From assembly GCF_000317895.1 (NCBI RefSeq), contig NC_019567.1:1860001-1924000 (forward strand): a stretch of 64,000 nt of DNA, in the 5' to 3' direction. This document shows, piece by piece, positions 50,654 through 58,368 of the stretch (the first letter of the stretch is position 1; the number at the start of each line of letters is the position of its first letter). Source of the DNA: Bdellovibrio bacteriovorus str. Tiberius (lineage in GTDB: Bacteria > Bdellovibrionota > Bdellovibrionia > Bdellovibrionales > Bdellovibrionaceae). The notes below the pieces were generated by a model. The model did not search any database. It worked only from the letters and a program-made list of their open reading frames with translations, and had not been told where the DNA came from. The translations under genes were made by a program, and so were the position numbers.

Positions 50654-51029
50654 GGATTCTCCTTTGGTGTTGCAGTTTTTGGGCTCCCGAAGCCAGGGAT
50701 TTTACGACCCATTTCAATGGGTTAGAGGGAGTCCAGTTACAAGTGCCATTACTCTACCGAGGGGGGTGAGGTGGGTCAATGAATGGGGGACTTGGCGCGC
50801 TGAGCCTTTGAGGCAAAAAATATTTCTCCGAGCGAAAACTGCTCACTTTTAGAGCAATATTTCTAGTAATTGCGGAAAATCCGCGATCTGTGGGCATTTG
50901 CTGTTCCTAGACCAAAATCCTCGAGTGTTCGATACTTCGGGGGGAGATCCAGAACAGCCTTTTACTATTTGGTGGAACTGCCGAAAAGACATATCATTTT
51001 AATGGTTTATACAACTAAGGAGACTGTTC
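50654..51029. other. 376-bp intergenic region between divergent maeB and fadA-like genes
   Basis: Both promoters should be here. Structures seen: a 16-bp palindrome at 50707-50722, a short hairpin GCGGA-AAA-TCCGC at 50872-50884, GAGCGAAAACTGCTC near 50829-50843, and two AATATTTCT copies near 50820 and 50856. The fadA ribosome site AAGGAG is at about 51017-51022. No coding region is convincing. Confidence 0.5.
50707..50722. promoter_or_regulatory. 16-bp palindrome upstream of maeB, possible operator
   Basis: ACCCATT-TC-AATGGGT is a perfect inverted repeat, 54-69 bases before the maeB start codon. A dimeric regulator would fit; it is not followed by a T-run, so it is not a terminator. Confidence 0.45.
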
Positions 51030-52373
51030 ATGAAATCACCACGTGATGTTGTTCTTGTAGAAGGTGTTCGCACTCCCTTCGCGAAAGCAGGAACAAAACT
51101 TAAAAAAGTACACCCGGCTGAATTGGGTAAAGTCGCTCTGAAACAAGTTATCGCCCAGACAAATCTGGATGTGAACCTTGTTGATGAAGTGATCATCGGG
51201 AACACTGGAAATCCTCCGGACTCTGTGAATATCTCGCGCGTGGTGGCATTGAACGCTGGCATTCCTTTGAAAACATCTGCATACACAGTTCACAGAAACT
51301 GTGCGTCTGCACTTGAGTCCATCTCCAATGGTTTTGAAAAAATCAAATCCGGCACCATGGATGTGATCCTTGCGGGCGGGACTGAAAACATGTCCCAGAT
51401 GCCGACGCTGCCGCCGAAAAAGTTCCAGGAAATTTACGAAAAACTTTTCGCTGCGAAAGGACCGAAACAAGCATTGCCGCTGTTGTGGTCTTTGTTCAAA
51501 GCAGACGTGAAACAGATCAAAGCTTTGTTGTCCGGTAACATGCGTGATGAATACTTCCCGGTGATTTCCGTGATGATGGGTCTGACAGATCCTTTTGTCG
51601 GTATCAACATGGGGCAAACAGCCGAGATCCTGGCAAAAGAGTGGGGTCTGTCCCGTGAAACTCAAGACAGATTCGCTCTGCGCTCGCACCAGTTGGCTTC
51701 CAAAGCCATGAAAGAGGGCCGCATGCGTGAAGAGATCGCGCCGGTTTACCTGGCTCCTGAATACAAAGAAGTGATCAGCGATGACATCGGTCCGCGTGAT
51801 ACGCAAACAATGGAAGCCCTGGCGAAGCTGAAGCCGTTCTTTGATAAGGCGACAGGTTCCATCACGGCCGGGAATTCATGCCCGATCACAGATGGCGCGG
51901 CGATGGTGCTTATGATGTCCCGTGAAAAAGCCGAAGCCCTGGGTTACAAGCCACTGGCAACAATCCGTTCTTACGGTTTTGCGGGTCTTGAACCAGAGCG
52001 CATGGGCTTGGGCCCGGTTTATTCCACTCCGGTGGCGTTGAAGCGTGCGGGTCTTTCCATGAAAGATATCGGCCTGGTTGAATTGAACGAAGCTTTCGCG
52101 GCTCAGGTTCTTTCCTGCCAAAAGGCATTTGATTCTGACAAATTCGGTCAGGAAAAATTGGGATTGTCTTCCAAGATTGGTGAAATCCGTGATGATATTC
52201 TGAATGTCAACGGCGGAGCCATCGCACTTGGTCACCCAGTGGGCGCAACCGGCACCCGTATCGTTCTGACTTTGGCCAAAGAAATGAAACGCAGAAACAC
52301 CCAGTTTGGTCTGGCGACTTTGTGTATCGGTGGTGGCCAAGGGGGATCCATGATCCTTGAGAACGAGGGCTAA
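51030..52373 (+). CDS. fadA: Acetyl-CoA acyltransferase (3-ketoacyl-CoA thiolase, 447 aa)
   Basis: Last step of beta-oxidation. The nucleophilic cysteine is in TVHRNCASALESI (about residue 92). The C-terminal GHPVGATGTRI and LCIGGGQGGSMILE provide the catalytic His and Cys. The N-terminal DVVLVEGVRTPFAKAGTK is standard. At 447 residues it is longer than the usual 390 and resembles FadI/trifunctional-beta-type thiolases with an extra loop (TLPPKKFQEIYEKLF to about residue 185). AAGGAG precedes the ATG. fadB-like gene follows in the same direction past a strong hairpin. Confidence 0.93.
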   Translation: MKSPRDVVLVEGVRTPFAKAGTKLKKVHPAELGKVALKQVIAQTNLDVNLVDEVIIGNTGNPPDSVNISRVVALNAGIPLKTSAYTVHRNCASALESISNGFEKIKSGTMDVILAGGTENMSQMPTLPPKKFQEIYEKLFAAKGPKQALPLLWSLFKADVKQIKALLSGNMRDEYFPVISVMMGLTDPFVGINMGQTAEILAKEWGLSRETQDRFALRSHQLASKAMKEGRMREEIAPVYLAPEYKEVISDDIGPRDTQTMEALAKLKPFFDKATGSITAGNSCPITDGAAMVLMMSREKAEALGYKPLATIRSYGFAGLEPERMGLGPVYSTPVALKRAGLSMKDIGLVELNEAFAAQVLSCQKAFDSDKFGQEKLGLSSKIGEIRDDILNVNGGAIALGHPVGATGTRIVLTLAKEMKRRNTQFGLATLCIGGGQGGSMILENEG

Positions 52374-52445
52374 AAGAAGCTCTCGGTACCGAAGCCCTTG
52401 GGACAGAGCCCGGCTCTATCCCAAGGGCTTCGGAGTGCTTCTTTT
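52372..52445 (+). terminator. Large nested hairpin between fadA and fadB-like genes
   Basis: Three nested stems. The outer AAAAGAAGC pairs with GCTTCTTTT (52372-52380 with 52437-52445). The middle CCGAAGCCCTTGGGA pairs with TCCCAAGGGCTTCGG (15 bp). The inner AGAGC pairs with GCTCT. It starts at the fadA stop codon and ends in TTTT, so it is a terminator or an mRNA-stabilising structure that uncouples the two genes. Confidence 0.8.
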
Positions 52446-52521
52446 GCAAAGTTCGCAAGGACTGATGTTTGGTGTTTTAGATTTAGAATGTTTTTAGATT
52501 TGCAACTTAGGAGTTTTCAGA

Positions 52522-54675
52522 ATGTCTATTCAGGAAAGTATTAAAATTGTTCCTCAGGGTGAGGTTGCTGTTGTTGAGTTTGATCTGGTGGGGGAGAAAG
52601 TTAATAAGTTCTCTACGCCGGTGATGATGCGCCTTAAGGAAGTTGTTGAGGAGTTGAAGAAGTCCTCGTACAAGGCTGTTATTTTTAAATCCAACAAACC
52701 CAAGATCTTTATTGCGGGTGCGGATATTGAAGAAATCAAAAGCATGACCAAGGCTGAAGAATTTGAAGCTGCGGTGAAGGGTGGTCAGGAAGTTATCAGT
52801 ATGGTTGAAGACCTGCCGATGCCGACGATTGCTGCTGTCAATGGGGCTTGTATGGGCGGGGGTTGTGAATTCATCCTGGCTTGTGATTACCGTATTGCTT
52901 CTGAGGATTCTTCCACGAAAATTGGTTTGCCGGAAATTCAACTGGGCATCCTGCCTGGTTTTGGTGGTTGTATTCGTCTGCCTCGCGTGATTGGTTTGCA
53001 GGCGGCTTTGGATATTATCCTGGCTGGTAAGTCTGTGAATTCCAAAAAGGCTTTGAAACTTGGTCTGGTGGATAAAGTTGTTCACGCGAACCTGCTTGAG
53101 TCCTTCTCTTTGAAATGGGCGAAAGAAATCATCGCGGATGGCGCTAAGAAACGTCGTAAAACATTCAAGCCACAAGGGGCTGTGAATGTGATTCTGGAAA
53201 GCGCTTTGGGTCGCAGCATTGTCTTTAAGAAAGCCCGTGAGGGTGTGTTGAAGGCGACGAAGGGTCATTATCCAGCACCTTTGCAGGCGTTGGAAGTGAT
53301 TCAGAAAACTTATGGTATGTCTGATCGCGATGCGGCTTTGCGTGTAGAGCGTGAAGGCTTCTGCAAGCTGGGTGTGACTGATATTTCCAAAAACCTGATC
53401 CACGTTTTCTATTTGACCGAGATGGTGAAAAAACAAAACGGTGTGACGGGTGTGGATGTAAAGCCACGCGATGTGAAAGGTCTTGGTGTTTTGGGTGCTG
53501 GCACCATGGGTGGCGGTATTGCTTACGTGGCGGCAGACAAGGGCATTCAGGTTCGCATGAAGGACTTGAACACCGATGCGCTGGGTAAGGGTTTGAAGCA
53601 CGCCAGCGATCTTTGGATGAAACTTGTGAAAAGAAAATCCATCGACAAGTATCAGTTCCAGCAAAAAATGGATCTGGTGTCTGTTTCCACTGATTACGCA
53701 GGTTTCAAAAATCTGGATGTTGTCGTTGAAGCCATCGTTGAAGACATGGGTGTTAAGCAAAAAGTTATAGGTGAGTGCGCAGGTCAAATGCGTCCTGACG
53801 CCATTATCGCGACCAACACCAGCTCCCTGTCTGTGACTGAAATGGCCAAAGGTCATCCACGTCCGGAGTATTTCGCGGGTATGCACTTCTTCAATCCGGT
53901 GAATAAAATGCCATTGATCGAAGTCATCCGTGGTGAAAAGACTTCTGACGAAACAATTGCAACTATTTACGAGCTGTCCAAAAAAATGGGCAAGATGCCA
54001 GTGGTGGTAAAAGACGGTCCGGGCTTCCTGGTGAATCGTTTGCTTTTGCCTTACATGGGCGAAGCGGCGTTCTTGCTTCAGGAAGGCATGAGCATCGAAT
54101 TCGTCGACAAGGTTTACGTGAAAGAATTCGGTATGCCGATGGGTCCATTTGAATTGATGGATGAAGTTGGTTTGGATGTTTGTTTGAAGGTTCTTAAAAT
54201 CTTCAAAAAAGCCTTCGGCGAGCGTATCGAGCTGGCGGCTTGTATGGAAGCTCTGGGGAATTCCGGTCGCCTGGGTCGTAAGAACGGCAAGGGGTTCTAT
54301 ACATACGGTGAAGACGGTAAGCGTGGCGCTGTGGATCAGACTGTGTATGCAGCTTTGGGTCTGGGTCAGCCGACCAATCCATACGATGGCAAAGAGTGCA
54401 TCGAGCGTGGTGTCTTTGCGATGATCAATGAGTGCTCTTTGGCGCTGGTTGAAGATCGTATCGTGGAAACTCCGCACGAAGTGGATCTGGCGATGATCAT
54501 GGGTACGGGCTTCCCGCCGTTCCGTGGTGGTCTGATGAAGTACACCGACAGCATTGGCACTCAGTATGTGGCCGACCAGCTGGCGATGTACGCTTCCAGC
54601 CGCAAAGCAGCTCGCCTGAAACCGGCGACTCCGCTAACGAACATGGCAAAATCAAACAGCAAGTTCTACAAATAG
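52522..54675 (+). CDS. fadB: Enoyl-CoA hydratase / 3-hydroxyacyl-CoA dehydrogenase (717 aa)
   Basis: A bifunctional FadB/FadJ enzyme. Residues 1-190 are the crotonase domain (FIAGADIEEIKSM for the oxyanion hole, GACMGGGCEFILACDYRIA with the catalytic glutamates, GLPEIQLGILPG). Residues 315-500 are the NAD-binding dehydrogenase domain, starting GLGVLGAGTMGGGIAYVAAD, with GMHFFNPVNKMPLIEV. The C-terminal domain ends near GTGFPPFRGGLMKY. Length is normal. AGGAG is upstream of the ATG. It works with the fadA thiolase and fadD. Confidence 0.95.
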   Translation: MSIQESIKIVPQGEVAVVEFDLVGEKVNKFSTPVMMRLKEVVEELKKSSYKAVIFKSNKPKIFIAGADIEEIKSMTKAEEFEAAVKGGQEVISMVEDLPMPTIAAVNGACMGGGCEFILACDYRIASEDSSTKIGLPEIQLGILPGFGGCIRLPRVIGLQAALDIILAGKSVNSKKALKLGLVDKVVHANLLESFSLKWAKEIIADGAKKRRKTFKPQGAVNVILESALGRSIVFKKAREGVLKATKGHYPAPLQALEVIQKTYGMSDRDAALRVEREGFCKLGVTDISKNLIHVFYLTEMVKKQNGVTGVDVKPRDVKGLGVLGAGTMGGGIAYVAADKGIQVRMKDLNTDALGKGLKHASDLWMKLVKRKSIDKYQFQQKMDLVSVSTDYAGFKNLDVVVEAIVEDMGVKQKVIGECAGQMRPDAIIATNTSSLSVTEMAKGHPRPEYFAGMHFFNPVNKMPLIEVIRGEKTSDETIATIYELSKKMGKMPVVVKDGPGFLVNRLLLPYMGEAAFLLQEGMSIEFVDKVYVKEFGMPMGPFELMDEVGLDVCLKVLKIFKKAFGERIELAACMEALGNSGRLGRKNGKGFYTYGEDGKRGAVDQTVYAALGLGQPTNPYDGKECIERGVFAMINECSLALVEDRIVETPHEVDLAMIMGTGFPPFRGGLMKYTDSIGTQYVADQLAMYASSRKAARLKPATPLTNMAKSNSKFYK

Positions 54676-54740
54676 TTTTTTAGTATTTTTGTAAGCAACA
54701 GCTGTTGGTTTTTTATTCGACAGCTAAGCTGGTTTTCAAA

Positions 54741-54773
54741 AAAAAAGCCTTCAACAATGTTGGGGGCTTTTTT
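54741..54773 (+). terminator. Rho-independent terminator
   Basis: AAAAAGCC and GGCTTTTT close an outer stem with CAAC/GTTG pairing inside, then a T-run. It is about 65 bases after the fadB-like stop codon and ends that transcript. Confidence 0.75.
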
Positions 54774-54828
54774 ATTTCTATTCATGATTTCTGCACGCCG
54801 CCATCGCTACGGCGGCGGAAAGCGTCAA

Positions 54829-56013
54829 CTATCCCGTGATTTGATCCTGAAATCGAGATAATTGTAAATGCGCCGGAATCTGTTTGCCGGAAAGACTTTC
54901 TGCCAGCACGCGGGCAGCGTGGAAGCTTAATCCCATGCCGTGTCCAGAGCATCCCGCCATCACATGCAGACCCTGACGGTTGGGAACTTCGCCAATCATC
55001 ATTTGTCCATCCGGGGAATAACCCATAATGCCGGACCACTGATAGGCAATGCGCGCGTCTTTGCCGTGTTTAAAGTGACTGCGCACAAAATCAATCAAAG
55101 CTTGCTGAATCAGCGGAGTGGTCGCATCGGCCCAGGTGTTTTCGGTTTCAACCGATAGATTTCTAAACCCACCAATCAACAGGTGTCCCGACGGCAGTTG
55201 GCGGAAATAACAAAGATGCTTCGTCAGGTAGCACGGTCCTTTTACGAACGCTGGCAGGGGTTCTGTGACCAGAATCTGTCCACGGCCAGCGCGAATAAGG
55301 TTTGCGAACTCGGGCGCCACCAGGGGCAAATAGGCATTCAAAGTCAATAGCACTTTCGGTGCGCTGAACAGGCCTCGGTCCGTTTGCAGGACATGGCCTT
55401 GAGCTTCGTGAACCACCGAAAACACTTCTGTGCTTTCAAAGATTTCAGCCTTCAAACGAGCACGCAGTTTTTCAAGCAGCTTTACCGGGTGCACATAACC
55501 ATCCCCCGTGTACTGAATGCCGCCTTCAAAGCCCGTCACCCCATAGTCGCGTTCCATATCTTCCGGGCCCACTTCCAAAACATCTATACCGACGGAGCGC
55601 ATGATTTGCGCGGCTTTCTGGTATTTTTCCCAGTGCGCGGCGCTCGGTGCGACGGTGCAGGATCCTGTGTGGCGGAAGTCCACAGCATCCAGATCCTTGC
55701 CGATGATTTCGTCTAAAAGCAGTCGGCGGTTTTCTTCAGAAAACTTCCAGATCTCGGCGGCTTTTTCCAGGCCGAATTGTTCCTGCAGTTTCATGAAATG
55801 TTCCGTCGATCCGCAGGTCACAAAGCCCGCGTTGCGGCCCGAGGCCCCGAAAGCCACGCGATGTTTTTCAAGGATTGCGATCTTCAGGGACGGGTTTTCT
55901 TTTTCCAGCCAGTAGGCGGTGGACAGCCCGGCAATGCCGGCGCCGACGATGACGACATCAAATTGTTTTCTTTTTTGCGAAGCGGATTGGTCAAGCCACA
56001 GCGAGATACTCAT
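54829..56013 (-). CDS. FAD-dependent amine/amino-acid oxidoreductase (DAO family, 394 aa)
   Basis: The N-terminal FAD-binding motif DVVIVGAGIAGLSTAYWLEK and the following ILEKHRVAFGASGRNAGFV place it in the DAO group, closest in layout to gamma-glutamylputrescine oxidase and similar enzymes. The C-terminus has YQWSGIMGYSPDGQMMIG and CSGHGMGLSFHAARVLAE, the second FAD contact. The substrate could be an amino acid, sarcosine-type or polyamine compound. ATG 56013 has AAGGA upstream; the longer frame runs into the acetyltransferase gene. It is 8 bases after that gene, so they form an operon. Confidence 0.9.
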   Translation of the reverse strand: MSISLWLDQSASQKRKQFDVVIVGAGIAGLSTAYWLEKENPSLKIAILEKHRVAFGASGRNAGFVTCGSTEHFMKLQEQFGLEKAAEIWKFSEENRRLLLDEIIGKDLDAVDFRHTGSCTVAPSAAHWEKYQKAAQIMRSVGIDVLEVGPEDMERDYGVTGFEGGIQYTGDGYVHPVKLLEKLRARLKAEIFESTEVFSVVHEAQGHVLQTDRGLFSAPKVLLTLNAYLPLVAPEFANLIRAGRGQILVTEPLPAFVKGPCYLTKHLCYFRQLPSGHLLIGGFRNLSVETENTWADATTPLIQQALIDFVRSHFKHGKDARIAYQWSGIMGYSPDGQMMIGEVPNRQGLHVMAGCSGHGMGLSFHAARVLAESLSGKQIPAHLQLSRFQDQITG

Positions 56014-56021
56014 AAAAGTCC

Positions 56022-56573
56022 TTAAAGATACTTGATCATTTCTTCGGCCGTGCAACGGCAGGGTTTTCCATCGCGGATGCAGGTGTAATCGACATCAATC
56101 CAGTAATTCGGGTGCGTCGCCACACTTGTAAAACCGTATTTCGTCAGATAGCGGATGGAAGAATTGTTCGGGGATTCTTTCCAGGCGTGGGTGATCACGG
56201 CTTTCGCGCCCAGTTTGCGGAAGCATTCCAAGGCCGCATCAGAAAGTTTCGGCCCCCAGCCGCCACCCTGAACTTCCGGCGCAATGAAAAGACTTTGAAA
56301 ATAGGCGGCACTTTCCAAGGGCACATTCCAAAGCTCCGGATGCAGTTTTGAGCCTTTGCCTTTGCTCCACGCGCCGGGAGGATAAGCCAGACGGAAGCCT
56401 TTGATATGGTTCTGATCATCGATCAAAACAAAGGAACACATCACGCCTTGGGATTGGGATTTATTGAAGCAGTCTTGCAGTTCGCTTTCGGAAAAGTAGC
56501 CCATGCCGATCGTCGAATCGGTAAAAGCTTTCACCAGAGGCAGGTCGGTCAGTTCCAGCGGGCGCAGTTTCAT
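56022..56573 (-). CDS. GNAT-family N-acetyltransferase (183 aa)
   Basis: The acetyl-CoA binding motif is in YFQSLFIAPEVQGGGWGPKLSDAALECF, where V-x-G-G-G-x-G fits motif A of the fold. Later KAVITHAWKESPNNSSIRYLTKYGF matches motif B. The cysteine pair near the C-terminus (CIRDGKPCRC) is unusual and could bind metal. The substrate is unknown. It is followed by the FAD oxidoreductase gene, so the two may act on the same small amine. Confidence 0.85.
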   Translation of the reverse strand: MKLRPLELTDLPLVKAFTDSTIGMGYFSESELQDCFNKSQSQGVMCSFVLIDDQNHIKGFRLAYPPGAWSKGKGSKLHPELWNVPLESAAYFQSLFIAPEVQGGGWGPKLSDAALECFRKLGAKAVITHAWKESPNNSSIRYLTKYGFTSVATHPNYWIDVDYTCIRDGKPCRCTAEEMIKYL

Positions 56574-56609
56574 GCCCTCATAAACTCATATCCCGAAAAC
56601 GGGGTCAAG

Positions 56610-56813
56610 TTATATGGGCATTTCGTCATAGCCATCGCCGCGGCCGACGTTCAGGGAAAAGCGACGGTGTTCCTGATCCCAGTGCGCCTGAATGGCGATA
56701 GGGTGGCAGCACACTTCGCAGTCATAGATAAACTCCTGATCGTCGCCGTCCTCATGGTAAAGGGTCATCGCAAATTTTTCCCGGCAATGCGGGCAGATGA
56801 CTTTATAGTCCAT
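56610..56813 (-). CDS. CPXCG-motif cysteine-rich protein (67 aa)
   Basis: A small cytoplasmic zinc-ribbon-like protein of the CPXCG family. CPHCREKF and YDCEVCCHPI give two CxxC pairs, and the ending with GRGDGYDEMPI is typical of the family. Function unknown in general. It lies upstream of the acetyltransferase gene with a 36-base gap. Confidence 0.85.
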   Translation of the reverse strand: MDYKVICPHCREKFAMTLYHEDGDDQEFIYDCEVCCHPIAIQAHWDQEHRRFSLNVGRGDGYDEMPI

Positions 56814-56885
56814 AGGGCCTTCTTTCTGCTTTCATTGTCTGAAATCTGAATGAACAAGCAAAGAAGGCCTGCTAAGAAACAGCGC

Positions 56886-58244
56886 TTAAGTCTCTTTTCC
56901 CAGGGCTTGAGTCAGGAATTTATGGCAGGCAAAGAACATAACTCCGGGGATCAGACTTAAGACTGCCAAGAGCAGCCAGAACTGGTCTTTCCCCATGGTC
57001 TCATAGAACATGCCCACGTAACCTGCGACGTAGTTTCCGAAGAAGGCCGCCAGGAACCACACACCCATCATCATCGATACAATTTTGGCCGGGGAAACTT
57101 TCGTCACCACCGACAGACCGATCGGTGAAATGTAAAGCTCTGCCATAGTCAGCAGGAAGGTCGAACCCAACAGCCACATCACAGATCCTTGGCCGCCGCC
57201 CACGATTTTTGCCGCGAAGTACATGACCACCAAGGCCACCGCACCCAGCACACAACCGAGGGCCATCTTGGTGACCGTGGAAGGAGCCTTGCCATACTTA
57301 GCCTGCCATGCCCAGAAACGGTCCAATAGCGGCGCAAACAGAATGATGATAAGAGGGTTGAAGCTTTGATACCACGTGGAAGGAATCTCCCATCCGAAGA
57401 AGTTCCAGTCGGTCTGCTGATCCGCCCACAATTGCATGGTGTTACCCTGCTGTTCGTAAACCCCCCAGAAGAAGATCGTGACCATGCACAGGACCGTCAG
57501 GGCGATGGTGCGGGTCCATTCTTCGCGGGTCATCGGTTTGTGCGCGACAGCTTCGACTTCCCTGATGGATTTTTTGTGTTCAGTTTCAGGCAGGTGTTTG
57601 CCGCCGAAGTGATAGATCGCCAGGGATAAAAGCATGCCCACGCCCGCAGCGCCAAAGCCCCAGTGCCAGCCGACTTTTTGCCCCAGAGTTCCGCAAATCA
57701 GTGGCGACATAATCGCCCCCAGATTGATACCCATATAGAAAATCGTGTAAGCCCCGTCGCGGCGGTTGTCACCTTGAGCGTAAAGGCCGCCCACTTGGGT
57801 CGAGATGTTGGGTTTAAAGAAGCCGTTCCCCACGATCAGGAAAAGCAAGGCCGGGAAGAACAGGCTTTCCACCGCCATCAGGAAGTGGCCGATGGCCATC
57901 AAAAAGCCGCCGACATACACCGAACGGCGCTGGCCGATGAAGCGATCGGCGATAATTCCGCCGAAAAAGGGTGTAAAATAAACAAGGCCCGTGTACAGCC
58001 CGTAAATTTGTGAGGACATGGCCTGCACGGACATTTCGCCATAGAAGTATCCCAGGAAGGATTTAAGGGCCGAAAAGCCCCAAATTTCTTTGCCGTGCTG
58101 AGCTTCCAGGAACAGGTACTGAGTCATGTAAAGCACCAGAAGCACTCTCATGCCGTAATATGAGAATCTTTCCCACATCTCAGTGAAGAAGAGTGTAAAA
58201 AGTCCTCGTGGATGCCCCATGAAGGTGGTGGAATCTGCGGCCAT
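56886..58244 (-). CDS. POT-family proton-dependent oligopeptide transporter (452 aa)
   Basis: MFS-fold importer of di- and tripeptides driven by protons. The POT signature FTEMWERFSYYGMRVLLVLY (with the ERFxYY motif) is at the N-terminus. FKPNISTQVGGLYAQGD and YTIFYMGINLGAIMSPLICG are the other conserved blocks. It has the expected 14-helix pattern (12 core plus two inserted), although I counted by eye only. ATG with AGGAG upstream. Peptide uptake suits a predator living on prey protein. Confidence 0.92.
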   Translation of the reverse strand: MAADSTTFMGHPRGLFTLFFTEMWERFSYYGMRVLLVLYMTQYLFLEAQHGKEIWGFSALKSFLGYFYGEMSVQAMSSQIYGLYTGLVYFTPFFGGIIADRFIGQRRSVYVGGFLMAIGHFLMAVESLFFPALLFLIVGNGFFKPNISTQVGGLYAQGDNRRDGAYTIFYMGINLGAIMSPLICGTLGQKVGWHWGFGAAGVGMLLSLAIYHFGGKHLPETEHKKSIREVEAVAHKPMTREEWTRTIALTVLCMVTIFFWGVYEQQGNTMQLWADQQTDWNFFGWEIPSTWYQSFNPLIIILFAPLLDRFWAWQAKYGKAPSTVTKMALGCVLGAVALVVMYFAAKIVGGGQGSVMWLLGSTFLLTMAELYISPIGLSVVTKVSPAKIVSMMMGVWFLAAFFGNYVAGYVGMFYETMGKDQFWLLLAVLSLIPGVMFFACHKFLTQALGKET

Positions 58245-58368
58245 GAAACTCCTGTCAATGTAATGAACATTGCAATTTTCTTTTTTTCAGAACTCTTTTG
58301 ATCTTGGCAATACTTTGGCATAAATGCACTGAAATTAAATGCATCAGAAATTTCAGAGGGGGCCATTC

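Noticed and set aside
52507-54477. Long open frame (about 656 codons) antisense to the fadB-like gene
   Set aside because: It mirrors the codon pattern of the real gene, has no domain, and is rich in His, Thr, Asn and Gln as expected for a shadow frame.
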